Source of the DNA: JAZGGS01 sp963749485
GTDB lineage: Bacteria; Bacteroidota; Ignavibacteria; Ignavibacteriales; Ignavibacteriaceae
DNA: 64,000 nt
NCBI GenBank assembly: GCA_963749485.1
Contig: CAVVMV010000025.1
Span: 14,584-78,583, forward strand
Direction of reading: 5' to 3'
The position numbers and the translations under genes are program-made. A model generated the notes under the pieces. The model had not been told where the DNA came from. It saw only the letters and a list, made by a program, of their open reading frames with translations, and ran no database searches. Positions 29,212 through 38,240 of this stretch are shown piece after piece; position 1 is the stretch's first letter; each line of letters opens with the position of its first letter.

Positions 29212-30376
29212 GGGTAACTCAATTATATTTACAGATAGTCTTAATGGGTGGGTTTCGGGTGACTCAGGATTAATTATTCATACTTCAAACGGGGGAGAGG
29301 ATTGGGAACACAATTTACAAACGATTCTCTAAATGTGGTAAACATTTTCTTTTTGAATGATCAGATTGGATGGGGTTCAGCCTGGAGTAATTATTATGAT
29401 CCTTATGGAACTTTTGTTTTAAAAACTTCAAATGGTGGGATAAACTGGAATTCCGAATATCTAAGATAGGGTTTTGTTTCATAAATTTACTTCCTATCAA
29501 TTAAATTTTGATTGGTTCTTAGAGTAAGAACAACTGATGGCGGTTCAAACTGGAGAGCAGTAATTTAGATAGTTCTGTTGCATCGGGATTTCCACCCTAC
29601 ACAATTAAATTTTATTCTCCTGAATATGGGTATGCCTGTGGAGGATTACGTGATATTATCGGAGTAGTCTGGAGAACTACTGATGGCTGGCGAAAACTGG
29701 ACTACGGTAGTGGATACACTTATTTCTGAACCACTTTATGATCTGCATATTTTTGATTCTCTTCATGTAATTGCGATGGGCGGTGATCCTGAATATGGAG
29801 TAAGTCAGGTAGTAACTACTGATGGAGGTGATACCTGGGAATATACCAGCCTAGGTATTTTATGGTTTAGTCTTGATATAGGTTTTCGGACAGCTACTGA
29901 AGGCTGGGCACCACTGGGTGCTCAACGAAAATTTTTATATACCTCTGATTCCGGAGTAAACTGGAATATTTTTGACACACCTGATTCAACAAACATTACC
30001 CACATCTGTTTCCCCGATTCTCTCCATGGAGTTTGGTGTAGGGAACTATGGTAATATCATTAAATACGTTTACCAAAAGCCCACGAATGTTCAGCCGGAA
30101 CCCGGCAAAATTTCATCATTCTATCTTACTCAAAACTATCCGAATCCGTTTAATCCTGCTACAACGATTAATTATCAAATGCCAGAATTGAATTTTGTAA
30201 CAATTAAAATTTATGATGTTTTAGGAAAAGAAGTAGCAACCTTAGTTAATGAAGAAAAACCTGCAGGAAATTATCAGATTGAGTTTAACGGGGCAAATTT
30301 ACCAAGCGGGATTTATTTTTATAGAATTCAAGCAGATGATTATGTTGAAACAAGGAAGATGGTTTTATTAAAATAG
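29212..30376 (+). CDS. Ycf48/BNR-type repeats with T9SS sorting domain (several frameshifts)
   Basis: From about 29212 the sequence turns into short repeats of the form DSLNGWVSGDSGLIIHTSNG, VLKTSNGGINWN, VRTTDGGSNWRA and VTTDGGDTWEYTS. These are typical of Ycf48-like propellers. The end is a T9SS type A sorting domain starting at QNYPNPFNPATTINY and finishing ETRKMVLLK. There is no own start codon or signal peptide, so this is the C-terminal part of a chimera with the upstream segment. Frameshifts lie near 29325, 29470, 29560, 29690 and 30035. With the sorting domain, the product would be exported across the outer membrane and anchored on the surface. Confidence 0.6.
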
Positions 30377-30378
30377 AG

Positions 30379-30402
30379 ATTCCGGATCAAGTCCGGAATG
30401 AC
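30379..30402. repeat. Palindromic REP-like element
   Basis: ATTCCGGA and TCCGGAAT form an 8-bp stem around a TCAAG loop, followed by GACG. Elements with this core are dispersed in many bacterial genomes. It sits between two convergent genes and may also work as a terminator. Confidence 0.6.
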
Positions 30403-30408
30403 GTTGCT

Positions 30409-31290
30409 TTATTTTAAAAATTTTGCATACCAGTTTCTTCTCATCTCGTCAACTTCTTTACGGTGTTTGCGCATAAAGTGATCTCCGCCTTCAAGCATAA
30501 CCAAACGGTACGGAATTTTATACTTTAATAATTGATAAGAAAGATCCAAAGAATCGTGCGGCAGTACGCGATTATCATTAGTCCCATGAAGTATAAGCAG
30601 CGGGGTCTTACTTGATAGCTTTTCAGGAAAATTAATTATTGAACGTGATTCACATTTCTTATTAAACTCATCTTCAGAATAAGTACCCAGTGTCAATTCG
30701 TATAACTTTCGCATAAATTTACTCTCATCGGAGTTGCAGCGCAGGTTTGCTATTCCCCCGGTTACAATAGCACATTTAAACCCGCCCGCAGGATAGTTAG
30801 GATTTTGGTTTCTTGAAAGCGCTAGGTAAGTCATCATACCGCCGCGGCTCCATCCTTCAATTCCCCATTTTTCTGTGTCTGCAAATTCAAGTTCTTCTGC
30901 TATAGGGGTTAAATTCAAAACATCATTTAGATCGTCTCCCCCAAACTCATCCTTTCCCTCTCCTCCTGCATTACCCCTATACTGCGAAGCAAAAACAACA
31001 TAACCCCAGCTTGCAACCTGTCCAAACAAACCACGCGCCGTAAATGAATCGATTGCACCTTTTTCACCAATTCCTCCCCTGTTCCAGATTATGCAAGGAT
31101 ATTTTTTCGAAGTATCGGCTGGATAAGCAATATATCCCTTAACTTTTAATCCATCGGAACTATATGTTATGTTTTCAACCACAGTTCCGTTAATCGAATC
31201 CTCACCCCAGCCGCTTATAAGCATCTTTAGCTGGAGTTCCTTAAGTTCAATCCCTTTTCTTTCCAGTATTAAAGATTCTGAATTATTCAT
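30409..31290 (-). CDS. Prolyl oligopeptidase-family (S9) alpha/beta hydrolase
   Basis: I start at ATG 31290 (MNNSESLILERKG), because the longer frame to 31419 would overlap the divergent gene and lacks family character. The protein of 293 residues has the alpha/beta-hydrolase core without the propeller: oxyanion region IIWNRGGIGEKG, nucleophile elbow GIEGWSRGGMM, acid LHGTNDNRVLP and histidine LEGGDHFMRKHR near the end. No signal peptide, so likely cytoplasmic. It could cleave short peptides or esters. Its 3' end is duplicated at 26587-26769. Confidence 0.85.
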   Translation of the reverse strand: MNNSESLILERKGIELKELQLKMLISGWGEDSINGTVVENITYSSDGLKVKGYIAYPADTSKKYPCIIWNRGGIGEKGAIDSFTARGLFGQVASWGYVVFASQYRGNAGGEGKDEFGGDDLNDVLNLTPIAEELEFADTEKWGIEGWSRGGMMTYLALSRNQNPNYPAGGFKCAIVTGGIANLRCNSDESKFMRKLYELTLGTYSEDEFNKKCESRSIINFPEKLSSKTPLLILHGTNDNRVLPHDSLDLSYQLLKYKIPYRLVMLEGGDHFMRKHRKEVDEMRRNWYAKFLK

Positions 31291-31343
31291 AAATTGTATG
31301 CCGATTGATTTTTTAGTTTCATACAAATATCGGAAAATAAAAA

Positions 31344-31913
31344 ATGGCTCAAAAGAAAAGTAAAGGGAAAACCGATAAAAAGGATTCAAATAAAAATAGA
31401 CCGGCAAAATTCTCAACAACCAAAATAGTCGGGGTGGTTGTTGTATGTTTATTAATCTTTTTTTTCCTGGTAAATAATTTTATGTGTGATGAAAACAACG
31501 AAGAGACATACTATAGTTTTAAAAAAGAAGGTGAGTTAACTTTTACTGACAGCACGGGTAAAGACATTACCAAAATTGATATTGAAATAGCAGACAACGA
31601 TTACGACCGCCAGTTAGGATTAATGAACAGAAAAAGTATGGAAGAAAACCAGGGGATGCTATTCATTTTTCCTACAGAAAGATATCAATCCTTTTGGATG
31701 CTTAACACTTTGTTTTCTTTAGATATGCTTTTTATAAACAGTAATAAGGAAATTGTAACCATCCACAAAAACACTACTCCCCTTTCTCAGCAAAGTTATC
31801 CTTCATCAAAACCGGCTATTTATGTGCTGGAAGTAGTAGCCGGATATACTGATAAGTTTAACATAAAAGAAGGAGATAAGATTTACTGGATTGGAACAAA
31901 GCTAAGTCTCTGA
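31344..31913 (+). CDS. DUF192 family protein, membrane-anchored
   Basis: A 189-residue protein. A basic N-terminus is followed by one membrane helix at about 29-46 (VGVVVVCLLIFFFLVNNF) and a periplasmic DUF192 domain: IEIADNDYDRQLGLMNRKSM, GMLFIFPTERYQSFWMLNT, LDMLFIN and VLEVVAGYTDKFNIKEGDKI. The LMNR and FWM motifs are characteristic. Function is unknown. It is divergent from the S9 hydrolase gene with only about 50 bases between the starts. Confidence 0.88.
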   Translation: MAQKKSKGKTDKKDSNKNRPAKFSTTKIVGVVVVCLLIFFFLVNNFMCDENNEETYYSFKKEGELTFTDSTGKDITKIDIEIADNDYDRQLGLMNRKSMEENQGMLFIFPTERYQSFWMLNTLFSLDMLFINSNKEIVTIHKNTTPLSQQSYPSSKPAIYVLEVVAGYTDKFNIKEGDKIYWIGTKLSL

Positions 31914-31916
31914 AAA

Positions 31917-32075
31917 AAATTCAAGCACCAAGCATCAAATAACAAATAATTTTCAAACTCCAATTTTCAATTTTTCAAACTCTAAAAATTTGAGGTTAGT
32001 ATTTGTTTGTAATTTATGAATTGAGATTTATTTGTGTTTTGGTCCGCCCCGGCAGATTGTGATTTTTTGATTGAA
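31917..32075. repeat. Degenerate inverted intergenic repeat
   Basis: The left part is rich in CAAATAACAAATAATTTTC-like words; the right part is rich in the complementary TTGTTTGTAATTT and GAGATTTATTTGTG. Together they form a loose, long inverted repeat between two convergent genes. Such CAAAT-type repeats are scattered in several Bacteroidota-related genomes; a copy count is needed to confirm. Confidence 0.4.
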
Positions 32076-32077
32076 AT

Positions 32078-32665
32078 TTAATTACTACCGTATAGTTCCT
32101 CTTCAACAAGCTCACAAATAATATGAGCAACAGTAATGTGTCCCTCTTGTATTCTCTGAACATTTGAAGAAGGAATAATAACAGGCAGATCAACAATATC
32201 TTTCAGCTTTCCGCCGTTTCCGCCAAGCAAACTGATTACTTTCATTCCTTTCTCTTTGGCCTTTTTCACCGCACGTATAATATTTTCAGAATTACCGCTT
32301 GTAGAAATTGCAAGCAGAGTATCGCCTTTGTTACCTAAGCCCTCAACCGATCTGGCAAAGATATTATCAAAACCAATATCGTTTCCTCCGGCAGTTAAGT
32401 TAGATGAATCTGTTGTAAGCGCAATTGCAGGCAAGGCTGGTCTGTTAATGTGATGACTTAACCGTATAACAAGCTCGGTGGCAATATGCTGGCAGTCTGC
32501 TGCGCTGCCTCCATTGCCGCAAAGTAAAAGCTTATTTTTATTTTTGAAAGTATTAGTTAAAATATCAACGGCTCTAAGAATATCATCTTTGCAATGCTGG
32601 AGAATTTTTTGTTTTGTTTCGGCGCTTTGGTTAAGCGAATCGGTTATAAATTTTTCTTTGTTCAT
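32078..32665 (-). CDS. gmhA: Phosphoheptose isomerase (SIS domain)
   Basis: GmhA converts sedoheptulose 7-phosphate to heptose 7-phosphate, the first step to the heptose of the lipopolysaccharide core. The 195-residue protein has LLCGNGGSAADCQHIATELV near residue 50, LTTDSSNLTAGGND, the SIS phosphate loop AISTSGNSENI and the C-terminal IQEGHITVAHIICELVE. The zinc-binding His/Glu pattern is kept. It lies 42 bases after the GGGPS gene in the same direction, so the two likely share a transcript. Confidence 0.93.
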   Translation of the reverse strand: MNKEKFITDSLNQSAETKQKILQHCKDDILRAVDILTNTFKNKNKLLLCGNGGSAADCQHIATELVIRLSHHINRPALPAIALTTDSSNLTAGGNDIGFDNIFARSVEGLGNKGDTLLAISTSGNSENIIRAVKKAKEKGMKVISLLGGNGGKLKDIVDLPVIIPSSNVQRIQEGHITVAHIICELVEEELYGSN

Positions 32666-32707
32666 TAATATTTATTTCTCATAAAAAATTATGATTTATG
32701 ATCTATC

Positions 32708-33466
32708 TTATACTTCAATAGATTCCTTGAAATGCACAGCGCTTGCAAAATCTTTTATCAGATCCCAGTTGTTTTCATTTTCAAAAAAGTTTCCGGTTAC
32801 AATAACTTGCGCACCGTTATTAACTTTACTGCGTGCAGTCTGTGGATTTTTTATGCCACCGCCAACAACAACCGGCACAGAACAAACATCCGCAACAGCT
32901 TTCACCATTTCATCCGGCACAGGCTTAACTGCACCCGAACCTGCTTCAAGGTAAATTAGTTTCATTCCCAGGTACTCTCCGGCTAAAGCGGTAGCAGCTG
33001 CAATATCAGGTTTGTTAGCGGGCACAGGCATACTTCCGCTCATGTAAACTGCTGTGGTGGTTACACCCGATTCTATAAGAATATAACCCGTTGAAATTGG
33101 TTCAATACCAGATTGCTTAATTAATGGAGAAGCAATTACATGCTTGCCTATAAGATGTTCCGCGTTTCTTCCGCTGATAACTGATAAAAATAAAATTGCA
33201 TCCGCAACCGGCGAAACCTGGTTTACACCACCGGGAAATATTATTACAGGAAGCGAAGTTTCTACTTTAACCTTCTCAATAAATGAATCAAAGCCATTGC
33301 TCATCATTAAGCTGCCGCCGATTAAAAAACCATCAACACCCGATTTTTCGCAGTGCTGCAGAAACCGCACCAGTTTTTCACCCGATACTTTATCCGGATC
33401 TAATAAAACCAGGTATGCAGCCCCTTTGGTTTCGATAGTATTTTGAAGGTTTTTGTATATCTCCAT
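32708..33466 (-). CDS. Geranylgeranylglyceryl/heptaprenylglyceryl phosphate synthase (PcrB/GGGPS family)
   Basis: This TIM-barrel enzyme joins a polyprenyl diphosphate to glycerol 1-phosphate, the first step of archaeal-type ether lipids; bacterial members are known in Bacteroidota and Firmicutes. The 252-residue protein has LVLLDPDK near residue 22, DGFLIGGSLM, IIFPGGVNQVSPVADAILF, YLEAGSGA around 170, PVVVGGGIKNP and ANGAQ-like NNGAQVIVTGNFFE. The length and YLEAGSGA pattern fit group II GGGPS. Chain length cannot be read. No glycerol-1-phosphate dehydrogenase is in the window. Confidence 0.92.
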   Translation of the reverse strand: MEIYKNLQNTIETKGAAYLVLLDPDKVSGEKLVRFLQHCEKSGVDGFLIGGSLMMSNGFDSFIEKVKVETSLPVIIFPGGVNQVSPVADAILFLSVISGRNAEHLIGKHVIASPLIKQSGIEPISTGYILIESGVTTTAVYMSGSMPVPANKPDIAAATALAGEYLGMKLIYLEAGSGAVKPVPDEMVKAVADVCSVPVVVGGGIKNPQTARSKVNNGAQVIVTGNFFENENNWDLIKDFASAVHFKESIEV

Positions 33467-33600
33467 AATAAGCTTTGTCCCGATTTACCGGGATTGAAAT
33501 ATATGAAAAATGACTTTTATAAGAAAGATTTACCAAAATAGTTATATTTCACTGACTAGAAGCAATTTATTAATTAACACAAAGTTAGAAGGAAAATTTG

Positions 33601-33951
33601 ATGGCTAAAATTACTGTTTACGAAAAACCAACCTGTACAACCTGTCGCAAAGTTGCAAAAGCTCTAACAGAAAACGGAGTGGATTTCGAAAAGGTTAATT
33701 ATTACATAGAACCTTTTACAAAGACACTATTAAAAACACTTCTTGGTAAGATGAAGATGCAGCCTTCGGAACTGTTAAGGAAAAATGAAAAAGCCTATAA
33801 AGAATTAGATTTTAAAAATAAGAATTATTCCGAGACACAAATTCTTGCTATGATGATTAAAAATCCTGACTTGGTGCAGAGACCGATCATTGAAAAAGGA
33901 AAGAAAGCAATCCTTGCAAGACCGCCTGAAAGAATCAAAGAATTATTTTAA
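33601..33951 (+). CDS. ArsC/Spx-family thioredoxin-fold protein
   Basis: A 116-residue protein with ITVYEKPTCTTCRKVAKAL at the N-terminus, the helical insertion of the ArsC fold (LGKMKMQPSELLRKNEKAYK), and the cis-proline segment LVQRPIIEKGKKAILARPPE near the end. The CTTCR motif is a CXXC and could act in redox. Glutaredoxin-linked arsenate reductase is the family name, but many such proteins are not arsenate reductases. I chose ATG 33601 over the TTG directly before it. No ars genes are nearby. Confidence 0.88.
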   Translation: MAKITVYEKPTCTTCRKVAKALTENGVDFEKVNYYIEPFTKTLLKTLLGKMKMQPSELLRKNEKAYKELDFKNKNYSETQILAMMIKNPDLVQRPIIEKGKKAILARPPERIKELF

Positions 33952-34008
33952 GAATAAACGACTGGGGGTTTTTCACTGATTTTTTCTGGTTTGTATGATC
34001 GGAAAAAC

Positions 34009-34059
34009 AGTCCCCCTCCCACTCTCTTTTTTCAAAAAGAATAAGATTTACGGGGGACT
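34009..34059. repeat. Long-loop inverted repeat between convergent genes
   Basis: AGTCCCCC at 34009-34016 pairs with GGGGGACT at 34052-34059 across 35 bases that contain a TTTTTTC run. It could end transcription from either side, but it also has the form of a mobile palindromic repeat. Confidence 0.4.
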
Positions 34060-34088
34060 TATTGGGTGAGGAATTTCAATATAGAGGT

Positions 34089-34955
34089 TTAATTGCTCTC
34101 ATCCAATAAGAATTTTTTAGATATTTCTAATTCCTTTAATTGTTCTTTGCTTAGCTTTGGATATTCTGGTTTTAGTTTTTTCATAGCTTCAACTATTATT
34201 TCGGAAACAGCTAATCTTGTAAACCATTTTTTATCTGCAGGAACAACATACCAGGGCGCATGCAACTTACTTGTGGCAGAAATAGCATCTTCATAAGCTT
34301 TTTGATATTCTGTCCAAAATCCTCTTTCATCAATATCACCTTTTGAAAACTTCCAGTTTTTAGCTGGATTATTAATTCGTGCTAAAAATCTTTGTTTCTG
34401 TTCCTCTTTAGAAACGTGTAAAAAGAATTTCAAGATTACTATCCCGTTCTCGTAAATATATTTTTCAAAGTCGTTAATCTGTTTATATCTCTGTTTCCAG
34501 ATATTAGCATTTTTAAACTTCTCCGGGATTTTCTGGCCCTTAATAAAATCGTGAACACGTACAACCAGCACTTCTTCATAATGCGAGCGGTTAAATATTC
34601 CAATCCTTCCTCTTTCCGGCAGCGCTTTGTTAATTCGCCACAAGTAACCATGATCAAGTTCTTCCTTAGATGGCTGCTTAAAACTAAAAACCTGTGTTCC
34701 CTGCGGATTTAATCCGCTCATAACATGCTTTATTGTTCCATCCTTTCCAGCAGCATCCATTGCCTGGAACACAAGCAGCATTGCATATTTATCCTGCGCA
34801 TAAAGCTTTGCCTGCAATTCAATCATTCTCTTAATATTATTTTTAAGAAGTTCAGCAGCATCTTTTTTAGATTTAAACTCACCTGTATCCGATGTGCTGA
34901 TTTTTGACAGGTTTAATTTTGTGTTTGGTTTTATTCTAAATTTATCATAATTCAT
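34089..34955 (-). CDS. Polyphosphate kinase 2 family protein
   Basis: PPK2 enzymes move phosphate between polyphosphate and nucleotides. The 288-residue protein has the Walker A-like VFQAMDAAGKDGTIKHVM near residue 65, lid residues DHGYLWRINKALPERGRIG, the Walker B-like IFNRSHYEEVLVVRVH, and LKFFLHVSKEEQKQRFLAR. The single-domain length and the GLNPQGTQVFSFKQP segment fit class I or III enzymes, so AMP and ADP are both possible acceptors. It may regenerate nucleotides from polyphosphate. Confidence 0.9.
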   Translation of the reverse strand: MNYDKFRIKPNTKLNLSKISTSDTGEFKSKKDAAELLKNNIKRMIELQAKLYAQDKYAMLLVFQAMDAAGKDGTIKHVMSGLNPQGTQVFSFKQPSKEELDHGYLWRINKALPERGRIGIFNRSHYEEVLVVRVHDFIKGQKIPEKFKNANIWKQRYKQINDFEKYIYENGIVILKFFLHVSKEEQKQRFLARINNPAKNWKFSKGDIDERGFWTEYQKAYEDAISATSKLHAPWYVVPADKKWFTRLAVSEIIVEAMKKLKPEYPKLSKEQLKELEISKKFLLDESN

Positions 34956-35203
34956 TTGTACACTCCCATTGATGATATCATTTATAATTTGAAATTTTAA
35001 AAAACATTTATCAATTAACTTATAATGAAATTATAAAAACACTTAACTTTAATCAAACTTTATATTAAGGTATTACTCTATGAATTTTAATATATGATGG
35101 ATTAATAACTTTAAATAAAATTTATTTTTATAGATTTAAAGCAATAATTTTATAGAAATGATCTCAAATAAATTATTTATCTTTCGGATAAACGGAGTTA
35201 TAA

Positions 35204-35419
35204 ATGATTAGCAAAGATTTACTGGACATCCTCTGCTGCCCTGAAACCAAAGCAGAACTGGTTCTTGATGGCGAAACACTGGTATCCACAGATAAAAAAA
35301 CCCGGCGCAGGTACAGGATTGAAGATGATATTCCTGTTATGTTAATTGATGAATCGGAACAGCTTAGCATGGAAGAATGGACTGAGATAATGAAAAAACA
35401 TGGTAAAAGTACTGAGTAA
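35204..35419 (+). CDS. Trm112/YcaR-family small protein
   Basis: A 71-residue protein starting ISKDLLDILCCPETKAEL, with the Trm112 core DILCCP, then RRYRIEDDIPVMLIDES. The eukaryotic relative activates methyltransferases; the bacterial homologue is often encoded near lipopolysaccharide genes. The second zinc-binding cysteine pair of eukaryotic Trm112 is missing, as in other bacterial members. A good AACGGAG site precedes the ATG. Confidence 0.88.
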   Translation: MISKDLLDILCCPETKAELVLDGETLVSTDKKTRRRYRIEDDIPVMLIDESEQLSMEEWTEIMKKHGKSTE

Positions 35420-35531
35420 TCTTCTCCTGCAAATCATTTCCTTATTAGGAAAAGGGATGAATATAATTTTTAATATTAGATTATTTCCATCCCTGTAATT
35501 CACAGAATTTCATCATACTTAAATTATTATT

Positions 35532-36110
35532 ATGGATCCTCTAAATATTATCATACTGCTAAATATTATAGCAACTTTTGGTGCTAATGTAACCGGCGCC
35601 AAAAAGGGATTTAAATCAAAAGTGATGGCAGTAAAAGAAAAACCGCAAACTTTTCTGCAGAAATTTCCACCTATTATCTCAACCTTGTCCCTGATAGCTT
35701 TAATAGTAGGTGTTTTCCAGGTTGGCACTTTAGAATATTTAGAAGAGTATAACATCATCAGGTATATAGGCGCAGCAGTTTACCTGGTTTTTTCCTGGGT
35801 GCAGGTTTGGGCATTTAAAACCCTTGGCGAAAATTATTCGCAGGATATATTGATTAAAAAAAATCATAAGCTGGTAACAAACGGTCCATTTAAATTTATA
35901 AGGCATCCGCAGTATCTTTGCCAGCTTTTAGTTGATCTTGGAGGAGCCGCGGCAACTTTAAGTTATGTAGTTGGCGGATTGGCTATTATTGAAATACCAA
36001 TTTATATTATGAGAGCATCAATTGAAGATAAACTGCTTGCAAAACATTTTACAGAAGAATTTTCTGCACATAAAAAGAAAAGCGGTTTTATGCTGCCGTT
36101 CATTGGATAG
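35532..36110 (+). CDS. Isoprenylcysteine carboxyl methyltransferase-like membrane methyltransferase
   Basis: A 192-residue membrane protein with about four to five hydrophobic helices. The signature of the ICMT/PEMT superfamily, LVTNGPFKFIRHPQYLCQLL, lies near residue 115-135, and a C-terminal EDKLLAKHFTEEFSAHKKK follows. In bacteria such proteins methylate small isoprenoid or lipid substrates, usually unknown. The downstream amidase starts 13 bases after its stop, so the two may be co-transcribed. Confidence 0.85.
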   Translation: MDPLNIIILLNIIATFGANVTGAKKGFKSKVMAVKEKPQTFLQKFPPIISTLSLIALIVGVFQVGTLEYLEEYNIIRYIGAAVYLVFSWVQVWAFKTLGENYSQDILIKKNHKLVTNGPFKFIRHPQYLCQLLVDLGGAAATLSYVVGGLAIIEIPIYIMRASIEDKLLAKHFTEEFSAHKKKSGFMLPFIG

Positions 36111-36123
36111 ATTTTATTAACTG

Positions 36124-37678
36124 ATGAAAAACACAATAATTTTTATATTCTTGTTTGTTTTTTCAACCACTGTTTTTGCTCAGGAAGATATTGCCATAAT
36201 AACCGATAAAGGCACAAAACATATTCCTGTTTATTTAAGAGAGGGTTCGGTTTATTTTTCACTTAAAGATTTTGCGGAAGCAATATCTGCAAACCATTAT
36301 CACAGCAAAAATACAGGTAAGATAGAGTTAAAATTTAAACGCTATCTTTTAAAGGCAACCGGAAAAAATCCTTACATTATTATTACTCCCCGCTCAACCG
36401 GTATACCAATAGTTTACCAGCTTCCTACATCCAGTTATGTTATAGATAACAAAGTATATGTTCCGTTAAAGTACTGCCTGGAGCCGTTGCAATCAGCTTA
36501 TGGAAGGCAGCTAAGTTTTGAAGAGCCGGGTAAACTTTTTATCGGTGATGAAATTGATTCACCTTTGGAAAGCCAGACTTGGGTTTACAACAATCCTAAT
36601 CTACCACCTGTAACAGGACTTTCAATAACCGGTCTTTCAATAACCGAAATGGCAAACGGAACATTGATTCGCGTTCATTCAAAAACCAGGATTCCATCAT
36701 ATTACAGTTCTTTTAAAGATGGTATTCTTAAAATTATCTTCCGAAAAGTTAATGCTGATGTGGATAAAACAAACCGTGATAATTTAGGCAGCTTAATTGA
36801 AAAGATTGAAACTGAAAATGTTGGACCGGATACAGAATTCAGATTTTTGCTTGGAGACGAATATTCAACAAATGAAGTTATAAATGCTCCGGGAAGTACC
36901 GATATACTTATAACGATTCACAACAAGATATTTACAACCAATGGTACGACAGAAAAGTATATTGATAAATGGGATTTTGATGTAATCGTTATCGATGCAG
37001 GGCACGGCGGTAAAGACCCCGGCGCAATAGGGGTAAATAAGCTTAAAGAAAAAGATATTAACCTTAAAGTTGCTCTGAAACTTGGCAAGTTGATTGAAGA
37101 AGAGATGCCGGATGTTAAAATTGTTTATACAAGAAAGAGTGATAAGTTTATAGATCTATACAAGCGAGGAAAAATAGCCAATGAAAATGAGGGGAGTCTT
37201 TTTATCTCCATTCATTGCAATTCAAATAAGAAAAAAAATCCTAACGGAATTGAGGTTTACCTGTTACGACCCGGAAGAACCCAGGAAGCGATTGACATTG
37301 CTGAAAGAGAAAACAGTGTAATAGAGTTTGAAGAAGAACCTGAGCGCTACAAAGCACTTACTGATGAAAACTTTATACTCGTAAGCATGGCTCATTCATC
37401 TTATATGAAATATTCTGAAAAGTTTGCTGATTTTTTAAATAAAGAGTTTACTGCAAACCTCAAGTTTAAAATCCCGTGGAGTAAAACAGGCGGGATTCTA
37501 TGTTTTGGTAGGTGCTTCTATGCCCAGTGTTTTAATTGAAAGTGGATTTATTTCTAACAAAAAAGATTCGGATTTTCTGAAAAATGATTCCGGGCAGCAG
37601 CAGCTTGCAGTATCTATTTTCGGTGCAATTAAAACGTACCGTAAATACTACGAAAAAGAAATGGAAGCGGAAATGTAG
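36124..37678 (+). CDS. N-acetylmuramoyl-L-alanine amidase (Amidase_3) (frameshifted near the end)
   Basis: This zinc enzyme cuts the amide bond between MurNAc and the stem peptide during cell separation. A signal peptide (MKNTIIFIFLFVFSTTVFAQ) is followed by a copper-amine-oxidase-N-like domain (VYLREGSVYFSLKDFAEAIS) and an AMIN-like segment. The catalytic domain begins near residue 290: VIVIDAGHGGKDPGAIG with the zinc His, a later glutamate and FISIHCNSNKKKNPNGIEVY. One extra G near 37495 hides the end; the corrected frame runs FYVLVGASMPSVLIESGFIS to a TAG at 37676-37678. Length about 517. Confidence 0.9.
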
Positions 37679-37794
37679 GGAACTTCTTTCCTATTAGCCT
37701 GTATTTCTTTGATTTAAATCACTTTTTCACTGAATCCATATGATCATCAGATCATCTTACCAGATGTAAGTTCATAACAAGAAAGAAGGATAAG

Positions 37795-38136
37795 ATGAAT
37801 ACGAAAAAAGTGGTAGAAGGAACCGATTTCAATTTTGAGCAGGAAGTTCTGCAATCGAACACTCCCGTTTTAGTTGATTTTTGGGCTCCATGGTGTGGAC
37901 CTTGTAGGATGGTTGCCCCGATGGTTGAAGAAATTGCAGAGGAATACCAGGGGAAAATAAAAGTTGTAAAATTAAACACTGATGATAACCAGAATACAGC
38001 AATGCAGTTTGGTATAAGAAGCATTCCAACACTAGGAATTTTTAAAGATGGACAGATTGTGGATGCGGTAATTGGTGCCGTTCCAAAACAGCATCTTGAA
38101 GAGAAAATCAAACCGCATTTGGTAAGTATAAATTAG
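37795..38136 (+). CDS. trxA: Thioredoxin
   Basis: A 113-residue protein with the active site FWAPWCGPCRMVAPM near residue 30, LNTDDNQNTAMQFGIRSIP with the cis-proline and FKDGQIVDAVIGAVPK. No signal peptide, so it acts in the cytoplasm as a general disulfide reductase. It is flanked by its own terminator, so it is probably a single gene. Confidence 0.95.
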   Translation: MNTKKVVEGTDFNFEQEVLQSNTPVLVDFWAPWCGPCRMVAPMVEEIAEEYQGKIKVVKLNTDDNQNTAMQFGIRSIPTLGIFKDGQIVDAVIGAVPKQHLEEKIKPHLVSIN

Positions 38137-38158
38137 TCTCATTTATATTGGTTATTAT

Positions 38159-38190
38159 AAAGGGCAGAAGCGTTTCTGCCCTTTTGTTTT
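38159..38190 (+). terminator. Rho-independent terminator after thioredoxin
   Basis: A perfect 9-bp stem (AGGGCAGAA at 38161-38169 with TTCTGCCCT at 38174-38182) runs into TTTGTTTTTT. It also separates thioredoxin from the convergent DUF4097 gene. Confidence 0.9.
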
Positions 38191-38240
38191 TTAAACTTAC
38201 TCACTTACTTCAATATCAAAAAAGTAACGTTGACGATGAA

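Noticed and set aside
31291..31419. N-terminal extension of the S9 hydrolase
   Set aside because: It would overlap the divergent DUF192 gene, lacks a ribosome-binding site and has no family character; the ATG at 31290 fits better.
37541..37678. Independent small gene after the amidase
   Set aside because: It is the true amidase C-terminus (SVLIESGFIS) in a shifted frame.
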